Assembly: GCA_028641055.1 (NCBI GenBank)
Contig: CM054060.1
Coordinates: forward strand, 243,192,833-243,256,832
Origin: Alopecurus myosuroides
Taxonomy: Eukaryota > Streptophyta > Magnoliopsida > Poales > Poaceae
Direction of reading: 5' to 3'
DNA: 64,000 bases
The notes under the pieces were generated by a model, which was not told where the DNA came from, ran no database searches, and was given only the letters and a program-made list of their open reading frames with translations. Both the position numbers and the translations under genes were made by a program. Shown piece by piece: positions 10,304 to 21,887 of this stretch. The stretch's first letter is position 1, and every line of letters begins with the position of its first letter.

Positions 10304-11811
10304 ATGGGTAAGACTCGTGATGGAAAAGTCCCTATATTACCATCCACTACAAGGAGAGATACAACTCTGAACACCTTTGTTGCTCCTGATTCACCGTCTA
10401 TTATGAGTAAGCTTCTTACTCCACCACATGCTACACGTATTGTTACTTCTGCTGAGTCTGAAAATGTTTCTGATACTTTTGATGATGCTTCTACTGTGCT
10501 TGATGATACTGGTTCTCTAGGTCCTTTCCTAGATGCTACTATTGCTAAATCCAAACAAATTGAAAAGGCTGAAATTTCTGTTGAAAATGCTAGTACACCT
10601 GCTAATTCACCTGAGCCTATTGATGATCTTGATGAAACCTATATTGAACTTAATGATGATTTAATTGAAGAAACTTGTGTTACTACTGGTGCAAGTGCTC
10701 TTAAGAGTCTTCTTGCAAGACATGCTGTGAAATATAAATCTTCTCTTGATACTAAGTTTGCCACATCTCCCATACACATTAGAGACAAGGATTATGATTT
10801 CTCTTTAGATTTATCTTACACATCTATTGTTGAGAAGGAACCTTTTTGTGGAATTGAAAGTAAAAGTGCTATGGAACACATGAATGAGATTTCATCTTTG
10901 AGTAGTTTATTTTGTGATGATACTAAACTGCGTACTTATTTTGTTATGAAGATCTTCCCTTTCTCATTGAAAGATGAAGATAAAACTTGGTTTAACATTC
11001 TATCACCTGGATCTATTACTAATCCTATGGATTTGGTTAATGCTTTCTTTCAAAAAATATTTTAGTGCTAGTGTCCAACATGCTGTTGTGCAGGATGTCT
11101 TTAACTTTGAGCAAATTGAAGGAGAAAAATTGCCTGAATCTTGGACAAGGTTGTGTTCTTTGATATGAGCTAGCCCTGGATATCCATTATCTAAAAATGA
11201 GCTCCTAGATATATTTTACAATGGACTAACTGTTGAATCTAGGACATACCTGGATAGTTGTGTTGGTTGTGTTTTCAGGAAAAGAACTCCAGAAAAAGCT
11301 GAGAAATTAATGGCTAAAATAGCCAAAAAATAGTGATGATTGGAATATACCTGAGCCTACACCTACACCAGAGCCAACAACAATACCAACACCCAAGAAG
11401 AGAGGGATGATTGAATTAAATGATGAAGTGATGAAGGAAGCCAAGAAATCTCTTAAGGAGAGGGGTATTAAATCTGAAGATGTGAAGCATTTACCTCCTA
11501 TAGAACAATTATGTAATCCTATTCCTCATTCATCAACTATTGAGGTACAATCTCTCCAATACTTTAATAATAGAGATATTCTCCATTCGAAACCACCTGA
11601 TCAATGCTTAGATGAATTTGATAATTACGTTGTTGAGCAAGAAAACTTTAATATGAGAGTGCAAAATCACCATAAGGAAAACTCTAGAGCTATTGATAAT
11701 TTGCATGGTATTATTGAAAGAACCTCAAATGATGTTAAAATGCTTGTTAAACATTTTCAAATGGTTCAAACTCAAATTGATCAACTTACTAAAGTGCAAA
11801 AAATATGCTAG
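10304..11811 (+). pseudogene. Element B gag, broken
   Basis: The family start is the ATG at 10304 (MGKT), as in the intact homologue at 62776. An acidic N-terminal part leads into a capsid-like block (KIFPFSLKDEDKTWFN). The frame breaks in an A-run near 11050, meets a TGA near 11166, breaks again in an A-run near 11325, and resumes at 11407-11811. Comparison with J shows these are single-base insertions and a substitution in this copy. The product would be the structural core protein. Confidence 0.9.
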
Positions 11812-12187
11812 CTAATGCTTCTACAGATAAACATGTTTGTGAAATAATTACTACAAGTGGTGTTTCTACTCAGGACCCCTTGTATCCTAAAGGACATCCT
11901 AAAAGAATTGAACAAGGTTCTCAGCAACCTAAAAACAATAGTTCTCCTTCTAAGAAAAAGAAGAAGACACATAAAATGTTGTAGAATATCCTGAACCTGC
12001 TAAAGATTCTAATAGTGTATCTATTTCTGATGCTGAAACTTAAAGTGGTAGTGATAAAAGTGATGCTTGTGATTAAGAAGAAATTGTAGCTGAACCTGAA
12101 AAGCAAACTAAAACTGCAAAGTATACTAAGGAGGATTTTGTTGCTAATAAACATGGTAATGAATGAGAGCCTTGGGTACAAAAAGCA
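11812..12187 (+). pseudogene. Degenerate link between gag and protease in element B
   Basis: Lysine/serine-rich coding-like DNA continuing from gag but with several stops near 11983, 12040 and 12075. It probably once joined gag and protease in one frame. Confidence 0.5.
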
Positions 12188-12942
12188 ATGCCTTTTCCTA
12201 ATAGGAAACACAAATCAAAGGAAGAAGAAAATTATAACAAGTTTTGTGAGTGGATGAAACCTCTGTTTTTGCAAATCCCTTTGACTGATGCTATTAAACC
12301 GCCTCCTTATTCTAAATATATGAAAGATATTGTCTCTAAGAAAAGGAAAATTCCTAAGGAGGAAATTTACACTATGCTTGCTAATTACTCTTTCAATGGC
12401 AAGGTTCCAAAGAAGCTTGGAGATCCTGGTATTCCTACTATCCCTTGTTCTATTAAAAATAATTATGTTAGAACTGCTTTACGTGACTTGGGAGCTGGAG
12501 TTAGTGTTATACCTTTCTCTCTTTATAAGAGACTCTCTCTTGAAAAATTAATACACACTGATATATCTTTGCAAATGCCTGATAAATCTACTGTTATTCC
12601 TGCTGGTATATGTGAGAATGTTCCTGTTCAAGTTGCTACTAATTATTTGATATTAACTGACTTTGTTGTGTTGGAAATGCCCGAAGATAATAATATGTCC
12701 ATTATTCTTGGGAGGCCTTTTCTTAACACTGCAGGGGCTATTATTGATTGCATGTTACTGTTAATGATAGAGAGCATACTGTTTATTTTCCCAAGAAGAT
12801 TGGTAGAAGATATGGTTTAAATTCAATTGAAAATATTGAGACCATCAAGATTGGAGAATTTTATTATCCCATTCTAGTACCACCAAAAGAATATGAAATT
12901 ATTATGATTGGGACTATGCCTATCAAGGTTGAGGTAACATAA
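12188..12942 (+). pseudogene. Element B aspartic protease, broken
   Basis: The frame 12188-12820 has a lysine-rich start, the linker PPYSKYMKDI, and a retroviral-type aspartic protease with the motif DLGAGVSVIP and the later IILGRPFLNTAGAIID. The usual motif in related elements is DLGAS, so the residue after Ala is Gly here. The end of the domain is in another frame (12748-12942), so one frameshift lies near 12748-12800. It would process gag. No RT follows, unlike in element A. Confidence 0.88.
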
Positions 12943-13881
12943 TTATTTAGTGATTAGCAAAGTTTTGCTTCATATGAAATTGTTCTGGTAACAAGACTTG
13001 ATCACTCTTGTTAACAAAATGATTTTTAATGAAGAGGGCAATGTTTTAAATATGTTTTCACCTTCCCCATTATGTTTTAACCTTGTTTACTTCTGTTATC
13101 ACCTTGCTACTTGAGTACAATCGTGTTTTCCATCATCCATATTCATGTTTTCACCCTGATTACTGTGGTTATGCATGTTTTCACCACCCATACTTTTGTT
13201 TTCACCACTTCCACCTTTGTTTTCCTTGGTTATTTTTTCATTGGAGTGTCATAGAACCTCTATAGTTCTGGATTTGGTATTGTTTTCCATCTTTTCACTT
13301 TTGTTTTTCTGGTTTTTATTAATTATTAAAATTCTGGAAATACCTCAAAAAAATAAAGTTTCTCGGATAATCCAGAAAAATTATAATAAATTTTTACGTC
13401 AAAAATGAGGCAGAGAGCCACCTGGGAGACCCCAGGGGGGCCACCAGTCAGGCACACCATGGGGTGGCGTGGACAGCCCCCTGGTGGCGCCAGCACATGG
13501 TGTGGGGCCTCTGGCCCCCCACTAACTCTCTCCCCTGCCAAAGTTCCTTCTCTCACCTCCCAAACTCAAAACATTTCCTAGAACCCGAGTTCTTGCTGTT
13601 CTTCCTCAAGATTTTTTTCGATCTCTTTGCTCAGCCCATCATTTGTGCTGAAATTTGGTGCATTTTCTCTCCGGTATGTGACTCCTCCGGTTATCCAAGT
13701 AGAATTTTGTTTGGTGAAGTATTTCTTGAGTATTTTGGTACTGTAGGTGACAGCTTATGTGAGTTTGCATGCTTGATGTAGATTTGATGCATGTTTAGCT
13801 CTCCTATAAGTCTCTATGGTAGTTTCCACCTTATATTTGCTTGAAATCAATTTTTGTGATGATTGTTAAAAAAAATCAGAG
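12943..13881 (+). other. Non-coding region between protease and third ORF in element B
   Basis: No pol coding here. Positions 13040-13230 are pyrimidine-rich with recurring GTTTTCACC units. Positions 13410-13550 form a GC-rich block resembling an LTR U3. Positions 13550-13780 look like a leader, with a possible GT...AG intron from about 13674 to 13747. The block could be the promoter and leader of the third ORF. Confidence 0.45.
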
Positions 13882-15009
13882 ATGGAGAACAATGTACATC
13901 AACTAAACCAGCATGAGTTGGAGTTGCATGAGGTCATGAATGTGCACCGTGAAGAAAGAGTGTTTCTATTGATTTATCCATGTTAGGAATTCATGCGGAT
14001 TACGAGAATTCTGCAGGATTTCTATACCCTTCTGCATAATGCAGGATTAGACCGTTTCATTGAGGATGAACCTATCCAACATGTTAAACTAACTATGTAT
14101 CTGGTGCAGGATTCCCACTTTAGATGGTCTTCAACTAACCCTATGGTTCATTATAAAATTTACAGTAAAGTTGTAGACTTGCCTTTCAGTGATTTTTGTG
14201 CAGCTATGAAGGTACCAAAGTGGGGTTCATGTGAGAAGATAAGAGGGCAAACTAAACCTCTGCTGGATTTATATGAGGAGATTTGCCAAGGAAGAAGCTT
14301 CACGGGGGATAGTGGTAAAATACGAGAAATTCAACTCCCTAGCATTTGATACTTTGCTTATTTTATTTCTAAATGTGTGTTAGCAAGAAAAACTTCCAAC
14401 AAGCTATTTGTTTATGATTTGGCGTTTATTTCAGCTGACTTAAGACGTTATAGATCTTATAACTTTGGTGATTTAATTGCTTGCCCTCTCTCGCTTAGTT
14501 GTGAGAAGGGAGGAATTTGTGGAGGTCTTATTGCCTCGCGCTTGCTAGATTTGCATGGTTTGGAGCCACACCCTCTAGACCTGCAGTTTCCCTTAGAGAG
14601 GCTGGACCTTGTATCCATGATTCAACATAAGTTTCTTTCTACTCATGCTCACCTGAACAATTTATCTTTTGTAATAGCTTTCTCCAAACAATCCGGTTGG
14701 AGAGTGATTAAAACTATTAGAGTAGTACTTTTGCATGCACCTCTTTTGTTTAATCTTAATGACACGCAAGGATGGATGATTTCTGAGAGTGATCTGGACG
14801 CATACATTGAGCACCACCCCCATCATGGGGAGGATGTTGGAGAGGGGGACGATAGCGATTTTGTCCAGCCCTCCGACACCACGAGGATCCCGTACCAGCA
14901 CTCTGGGTATGACTATGCGCCTACTGCTTCATCTTCTTCTTGGGCGACCGAGTACGGCCATGCGAGGGATGACCCACCACAGTGGGGATACTTCTTGCGT
15001 CATGATTGA
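13882..15009 (+). pseudogene. Element B third ORF, Athila ORF-like, two in-frame stops
   Basis: From the ATG at 13882 one frame runs 376 codons to the stop at 15009, interrupted only by stops near 13984 and at 14347. The protein is globular in its first two thirds (LTMYLVQDSHFRW, FSDFCAAMKVP). Its tail is Asp/Pro/Ser/Tyr-rich and likely disordered. Position, size and general pattern recall the Athila ORF-type or 'env-like' third genes of plant gypsy elements, but no membrane segment or signal peptide is visible. It is unlike the third ORF of A. Function is unknown. The intact frame apart from two point changes suggests fairly recent decay. Confidence 0.65.
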
Positions 15010-16956
15010 TCTCCACTTAGGCCAAAATCCTAAGCTTGGGGGAGGTATACCGACATCACACTCATTTATATATCATTTTTCAGTTGGTTCTTTGTATATC
15101 CATGTTTTCGCTTCTTTCATTTGTTTTCGCTTCTTTCATTTCTTTTTGTTTTGTTGTTTTGTTCTTGTTTTCCAAAACACAAAAAGACCAAAAATATTTC
15201 TGTTGTTTCTCTTTATTTTCTTCTTTAGTTTATTTTGTTGGTTTGCTTTACCTTCTCGTTTCGGTTTAGTATTCAAAAATCCAAAAATATTTTGCTTTGT
15301 TTGCTTGTTTCCTTCTGTTCTTGCTTTAATTCAAAAACCCAAAAATATTTGTTGTTCTTCTTTGGTTTTGTAAAGTTTGTTGCAGAGTTCACCGGACTTC
15401 CGTGTCTCCATTGGAGCTTGATTATCATTCTATATTATTCAATCCACAATTCAAGAGCCGTAATGATGATTTACGACAGTCCAAGTTGTGGTGAGAGGCT
15501 GGTATGAACTCTATTTGTTTTATTTGTGTACATATACTCATCCATGTGAACATGCTTAGTTTGTTTATGTAAGGTATATGTTATTTAACTGATGCTTAGT
15601 ACTTCGTGCTCTCACGTGTTTAGTTCCAACTTATTAATATAAGATAACATGTCGTATGAATGTTTGCTTGCATTGTTTTATTCATAGAAGGGTATGACAT
15701 TGTGGTATCTCCCTCTGATTGTTTCGCTTGAATCGACTTGGCACATGCTCACGCATGCTATGACTGAAAACAAAGAGTCAATTAAGCCGCGATGATTTAT
15801 TTTTTCCCCAGAGTATTTGTATCATTTTTATGCCCCTGTTAATTTTGTTTTGTCGCAAGCATGATTATGACAGTTGTTCCTCTCTTCATTGTCGCTCCAT
15901 GTCTATTGCTAGCCTTCACCTGTACTGAGTATGAGCTCTACTCGTGCATCCAGCTCCCAAAACCAAAGTTTGTCAAATGTGTCCACCATACCTACCTATA
16001 TATGTGGTATTTAACCGCCACTCCAAGTAAATTTCTCGTGTGTTACCTTTAAAACCTTCGAAAAAGTATTCCTGCTTTGTGCCCCTACTATAGCTCATGA
16101 GGACGTAAATAGAGAATCTTTATCGCACTTCTTGATTGGATTTCACACTCTCAACTAGTGGCTTCATCCGCTTATCCAATTGATAGAAGAGCCGGCAGCG
16201 GGGTGCCCAGCCCCAAATTAATACAAAAAATTCTCTTCACTATTTTTTCCCCTGATTTATCAGTCAAGGCATAATTGTGTAAACAAAAGAGAAAAAGGGA
16301 TGACCTTCTACCCAGATGCGTCCTTCTATGGGAGCCGCTCTTGTGAATTCTAGTTGGCTTGTGACGTACTGTATTGTTTGTTTACCATTCGTTGACATAA
16401 GCATACACCTCTCTAAAAATGTTTTCAATACCTCTGTTTAATAAAATAAAAAGCTCTAGCACATGAGTTAATCCCTTCTTCCCTCTGCGAAGGGCCTTTC
16501 TTTTATTTTTATGTTGAGTCTTCATGCACCTTGTTGAGAGAATGGATGTCATTCTTAGTGTAATGTGCTTGTACAATACGGTTGATTGTGGTATAACTTT
16601 GATGCTTGTATCTTTGATATCTTTATTTTTAGTCTTCAATTGAACTTTAGAGGTTCCCTAGCATTTATGTTTTGCTCCACTATTAAGGGCAAGCGAGTAC
16701 ACTTTACCATACCTATTATGAGCATTGCAATCCTGCAGATTGATATACTTCATGTTGTTTATTATTAGTTTGTTGGCATCTCTTCATGGTTTGCATTACT
16801 GCTAGGTGACTTTTATTTTGCATACATCTTATTATGAATTTCCTCAGCACTTGATCATATAGTGAGTATATTTACATCATATGAAACAAATGTGTTCGTA
16901 GAAGTCTTTTATCGCACTGAGTTGTCACTGAATTGCTTGAGGACAAGCAATAAGCT
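15010..16956 (+). other. Element B 3' non-coding region
   Basis: Opens with CCTAAGCTTGGGGGAGG at 15028-15044, then a T-rich stretch (15090-15370) with TTTGTTTTCGCTTC-type repeats. Later blocks are shared with A, C and D. No credible gene. Confidence 0.6.
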
Positions 16957-16971
16957 AAGCTTGGGGGGACT
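16957..16971 (+). promoter_or_regulatory. Element B polypurine tract
   Basis: AAGCTTGGGGGGACT directly before the 3' LTR start at 16972, the expected plus-strand primer site. Confidence 0.75.
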
Positions 16972-18377
16972 TGATACGTCCAAAACGTATCTCCTTTTTC
17001 GAACACTTTTCTTATTGTTTTATTCTAAACTTATGAGTTTTGGATACCACTAACACGGAATAACGATATTTTCAGCAGAATTACCTTGGTGTCTCATTTT
17101 TGTGCAGAAAAATCAACTTTCGGGAAATTGCCCAGAAAATATCCCATTGAGCTTAAAACACCAGAAGACCCCGGGAGCCAAAAGGAGTCCGGGAGGGGGG
17201 CCAGGAGGGTGCCACACCACACCTTGGCGCCCCCCCCCCCCCCTCCTTGGTCGCGCCGCCTATAGGTGTGGGCCACCCAGGCACCCCCTCGGGATCCCGT
17301 TTCGACTACTTATTCCCCGTAACCTAAAAATGGAGGGGGTTCGTCATACTCCACAAAAACACAACACAACGTCGCCGCCACCCCGAAACTCGATTGGGGG
17401 ATCAGAAGTTCTTGTTCTGGCGCCCTGTCAGGACGGGGATTCGAAGGAGATGATCGCCATCGACACCGCCACCTCTTATCCATCAACCATCCATCATTCC
17501 CCCGTCCATGTGTGAGTAAACACCGTTGTAGGCTGAGAGGGATGGAAGGGATAGGATGAGATCGATCATGTAATAATGCCAGATTGTTAGGGCGTAGTGT
17601 CTGGTATCCATTGTTAGTGTTTTCTACCGTTGTTGCAACTTGTTATGCTTATTGCTTGTCACTAGGGCCCAAGTGTCATGATCTCATATCTGAACATGTT
17701 ATTGTTTCATGAGTATAATTATGTTTCTTGATCATATCTTTAAGTTGTTTACACATGTCATTGTCCGGAACCCGAGTCCCCAAAGTTATAGAAATTGGGA
17801 CAACCGGTGGGGATGGTTGTGATGTGAGGATCACGTGTGTTCATGGAGTGTTAATGCTTTGTTCCGGTGCTTTATTAAAAGGAGCACCTTAATTACCAGG
17901 AGTTTCCCTAGAGGCCCCGCTGCCACGGGCTGGTAGGACAAAAGATGTTATGCAAGTTTCTCATTGTGAGCATGTATGACTATATTGCAACACATGCATA
18001 TGGTTTGCCTAGAAGTTGGATGCTTTATTATTATTATCTGCAATGCCCATGTTTAGATTATTACATGACCTATGTTATCCATGCAACGCCCGTTCATCCA
18101 TTCCCTCTATGTCTACCGTACTTCCCATCCTGCTGTTTTCCGCGATTGCTATTGTTGTTACTATTTTACTATTGTTGTTATTTTATTTCTACTGCTGCTA
18201 AAAAACTGTTACCACTGATAAAATGTTGCGAGCAAGTCTACTTTCAGGTGCAGCTGAATTGACAACTCGGTTGTTAAGGCTAATAAATATTCTTTGGATC
18301 CCCTTGTGTCGAATCAATAAATTTGGGTTTTATTTCCCTTGAAGACTGTTGTGATCCCCTATACTTGTGGGTCATCA
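16972..18377 (+). repeat. Element B 3' LTR
   Basis: 1406 bp, TGATACGTCC...GGGTCATCA, homologous to 8824-10216. It contains a run of 14 C at 17230-17243. Confidence 0.88.
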
Positions 18378-18839
18378 CAAGGCAATCAGCAAGGAAAGAT
18401 GTGCACATGCGCCAAAGCTCCTGCCGCCACTCATATCTAGGACCAGTACGCTGAGCTCCCGCGCGAAGACTCGCGGCGACACTCGGTCTTTTAGGGAGCG
18501 GTGCATTCCTGGAAGCAGCAACCCGCTTAACGAGCGGAGAGCGGTGTGACTTCAGCATGGACGAGCGGGGGCGGGGTGGGAGAACGCTGGCGGGAGCGAC
18601 CCTCCTAGGTATCATCACGGAGAGAAAACAGACGTGCCTCAAAGCATTTGCATCTTGTTTGTTTGCTGGGTCGGGCCAAGGCATAATGGAATAATGGGGG
18701 ATGGGCTGAGCGGGGGGCAAACAACACAAGGTGCGATCGATCGAGCGAATGATGGTCTGCTGAGACGTACCAACGTACGTCGAACTCACATTTAATAATA
18801 GAGATAGAGTATTGAAAAGTAATAAAAGTAAAAACGGAA
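18378..18839. other. Low-copy GC-rich stretch, unassigned
   Basis: Positions 18378-18620 are GC-rich and do not resemble any repeat in the window; 18720-18790 is rich in ATCGATCGA- and ACGTACG-type palindromes. The overlapping minus-strand ORF (18280-18909) runs out of the LTR and has no recognisable domain. It could be a remnant of host DNA. Confidence 0.35.
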
Positions 18840-20160
18840 CAACGAGGAAACAATGGTGAAAGTGCTTGAAAAAAGTTGCAATAATGAGGAAAATAGGACC
18901 GGGGGCCATAGTTTCGCTAGTGATGTCTCTCCAAAGAAAACAAACATGCTAGGTGAACAAATTACAGTAGTGCAATTGAGAGATCATGAACATATAACAA
19001 TGCTATTATGATGAGATATAGTTTACGGGTTCTAACATTGTATGCATTATGTCAAGGCATATGGACCGCTATCCAACATGCATCCATATCTAAAAGTCCA
19101 CCTCAAAAAAGCCATCGAGCAAATCTCTCTGGTATTAAGTTGCAAAAATGAAGTGATTGCTTTGTGTGCAACAGACAAATGCATTAAGAACAATACATAT
19201 TGTAAGCAGTGGTCCTCGTCCGTAGACAAGAGCACCGCTGTTTTCTCCCTAGTAGCAACATCACATCCCCCATTCGTCATGTTTCTGTCACTCGAGCACA
19301 GATGTAAGGGAGGCATGAACCCACTATCTAGCATATAAACCCTCTCTTGGAGGTGAAAACAACTACGTGTCCAAGGTAATCATAAACACCGGAGAGCATT
19401 GCAAGACAACATTAAAACTCTCTACAAATATAGGTGAAGCATCTTAGATTGACATGAACAAAATAATCATAATCTCGTGGTACATCGCATCCCGGCAAAC
19501 ACAACATGCACAATTACATAACAATGGTATCGATCATGTGAGGAAGCTCAAGAGACTCTAAACATGAAGGCATAAGGGATAGAACAACCATCTAGCTACT
19601 GCTATGGACCCGTAGTCCCGAGATGAACTACTCGCGCATCTTTCTGGAGGCGATCCTGGCGATGTAGAGGCCTCCGATGACGATTCCCCTCTCCGGTAGG
19701 ATCCCGAAACAGGGTTGCAGAGGTCCTAGATTGGACTTTGGAGGTGACGGAGCCTCTCTGTATGTTTCGTGGAAAATAACTCCGTCCCCAGACGTTTCAG
19801 GGTTTGGGGCAATTTATGAGCGACGAGAGGCGGTGGCCAGGGCAGCCAGGGGCCCACCAGGGGCAGCCTAGGGTGGGACCACGCCTGGCACCCCCCCTGG
19901 GCGCCCCCTGGCCCCCTCAGGCTCTTCTTTGGACTCCGTCTTCGTTCCGGGTAAAAACGATCTCCGTGGATTTTCAGCCCTTTCTGAGAATATTTCTTTA
20001 AGCACTTTTCTAAAATAGAAAAACATCAGAAAACAGCAACTGGCCTGGGGCATCTCGTTAATAGGTTAGTCAATGAAAAAATCCAGAAAACAAAGGAAAA
20101 CATGTGGAAAACAAAAGGTATTGGGTAGAAAACAAGCATGGAGCATCAAAAATTATAGAT
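18840..20160 (-). repeat. LTR fragment related to the LTR of element C
   Basis: Similar to 53520-54780 in the same orientation (shared CATAGTTTC...GGTGTCTCTCC, the CACCGCTGTTTTCTCCCTA block and the AACATCAGAAAACAGCAA region). Both ends are truncated, and no primer site or internal sequence is attached. It meets the LINE-like segment near 20160. Confidence 0.75.
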
Positions 20161-21387
20161 CTGTTTGCAACATATTAGTGATGGGGAGTTAGCTCCGTCC
20201 ATCTTTGATCTCTTCGATCGCACAGAACCACTTGTAGCAGAATTAAGTCTCTCATGTTCCACCTCTTCTGTAACAATGACTGTGGCTAAGGCTATATTAG
20301 CATCAGGGTTCTCATTCCCTTTCTTTTCCTCATATGTCGGCCTTTTTCTTGAAATCGCATATGTCTCCTTTTCTTTCATATCAGTATCAGTTGGTTTGTG
20401 AGGCCTTGATGTTGTTATCCATTAACATGTCTTCCTTCGTTGATACCGGATCGTTGTGTGGTGCAATGGCATTGTGGCCAACTCATATACGTCCCTTCAG
20501 TGTTTGGGGGCGCTCTGCATCGGTCCATCGGATCCTTGCCACGTCCCATAGGAAAACCACCACGGCCACCGCAAAAACCACCCTGGTTTCAAATTGGTCT
20601 TCTTTTGTGCCATGTTTCCTAATCTGCTTTGAGGAAATCTCCCCATTTGAGTTTTGCTTCATCGGGTTTCCCCGTACCACACTCAAGGTGGGTATAGCCA
20701 AAATAACCACACGCCCCGCAGAATAGAGGGATATTGTCATACTTAATTTGGAAAGCTTCCCTTTGGCCTTCCCGAGATAGCGTCACGATACGAGCAAGCA
20801 CCTTGCACACATCCATCTTCACCCTCACCCGGACAAAATTTCCTACTCCCTCCACCGTAGTTTCCACCTTCAACACTTTACCAACTCGCTTCTCTACTGG
20901 ATTTTTTATGAGTGTATGGTCACGATAGCCCACTACAAATTTGTGGATTTTTAGCCAAACTTCAATGTGGTTTAGATAAATAGAATCAACTAGAGCTAAA
21001 TCATCATATTTCTCGATGATCACTGCATTCTGACGGAAGTGCCAAGGGCCCCCTTCCTTCACCTTGAGCCAGTCTCCGGGACAAAAAAAACTGGATCGTG
21101 AACAAATTCGGTTCTAGACAAGTAAATGTCACCTCCTTGTCCGGGCTCCATGCAATTCTCATATGTTGCTCAAAAGTTTGAGCACTAAACACATTCGTTG
21201 TATGTACTCGAGCCAGAGCCAACCACTTCATCTCCTTGATAGGATCGTCTAGCTCGTCTTCTAAAACCAGGTCATCAATCTCATCTTCTTCGATCCCCAA
21301 TTGCAGAAGTAAATCAACGATGCGTTCCAGTCCCTGATCCACCGGCGCACCATTGTGACTCGAATTGCTGGACTGCGGCGTCGCCAT
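20146..21387 (-). pseudogene. LINE-type ORF1 with DUF4283 and zinc knuckle, broken
   Basis: The N-terminal frame starts at 21387 (MATPQ) and has an acidic stretch, then the first part of a DUF4283-like domain. The frame shifts in the 21004-21062 overlap and continues to 20619 with KEGGPWHFRQNAVI, typical of DUF4283, and a CCHC-like knuckle (FCGACGYFGYTHLEC). A Lys/Arg-rich tail follows at 20379-20146. Plant L1-type LINEs encode such RNA-binding ORF1 proteins. No endonuclease/RT ORF2 follows. The knuckle has Tyr where the family normally has the His after Gly. It could also be a solitary DUF4283 pseudogene. Confidence 0.72.
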
Positions 21388-21575
21388 GGAAGCCGAGAAA
21401 CTTCTCTATGGTTTAGGTTCCTGGCACACAGGAGAGAAGAAACCCCCACCAAGGGAGGAAACCGTAACCGGGATCGATTTCACTGGTCCAGCTTTGGTCG
21501 GAGACGAGAGGAACTCCACGCCGGATAGGATCCGGCCGAGGAGGATGGAAACCCTAGATCGCTGGAGCGTCTAGG
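21388..21575 (-). other. Likely 5' leader of the LINE-type ORF1
   Basis: GC-rich, pyrimidine-rich on the minus strand, ending at the ATG at 21387; typical of a plant L1 leader. No other feature. Confidence 0.4.
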
Positions 21576-21842
21576 TCTTGATACATATTTCTTATAATAC
21601 TGATTAATAGGATGGGTCAAGGCTGTTGGCTACATTTCAAAAAAAAAAACATAAACAACTAGTACATTTGTGCGTACAAAATATTCTTTCCCTTTGTAAC
21701 ACATCAAGATACACTTAAGGTAGCTCCCGCGTGTCGGGAAAAAAGCAAAAAAGAATGACCTAAAAGTAACATTAACTTTGTAGCAAATATTGCATCTTTA
21801 TTACTTTGTGCACTATAGTCATAAAGTAGTAGTATTATATTT
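21576..21842. other. Intergenic, with an A-tract at about 21639-21650
   Basis: Contains TTTC followed by an A-run, which could be the tail of a truncated plus-strand retroposon (21580-21650). Otherwise AT-rich without recognisable content. Confidence 0.3.
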
Positions 21843-21887
21843 CTTATGGACAACCTACAAGCTTGTGGGTGACCCATAAGCTTTTGA

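Larger units (their letters stand above)
8824..18377 (+). mobile_element. Element B: non-autonomous gypsy-type LTR element without polymerase
   Basis: Two LTRs (8824-10216 and 16972-18377) flank a tRNA-Asp primer site, a broken gag-protease and a long third ORF. RT, RNase H and integrase are absent between protease and third ORF. The first LTR lacks its TG dinucleotide and abuts the end of element A, so the usual flanking duplication cannot be seen. The bases after 18377 are CAAGG. The same family recurs as J at 61411. Confidence 0.9.

Noticed and set aside
13040..13230. Recurring GTTTTCACC units, considered as a CRISPR-like or regulatory array
   Set aside because: The units are short, irregularly spaced and degenerate, in a eukaryotic repeat; pyrimidine-rich low complexity is enough.
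13882..15009. Third ORF of B as a viral-type envelope protein
   Set aside because: No signal peptide, membrane segment or cleavage-like motif can be seen; only position suggests 'env-like'.
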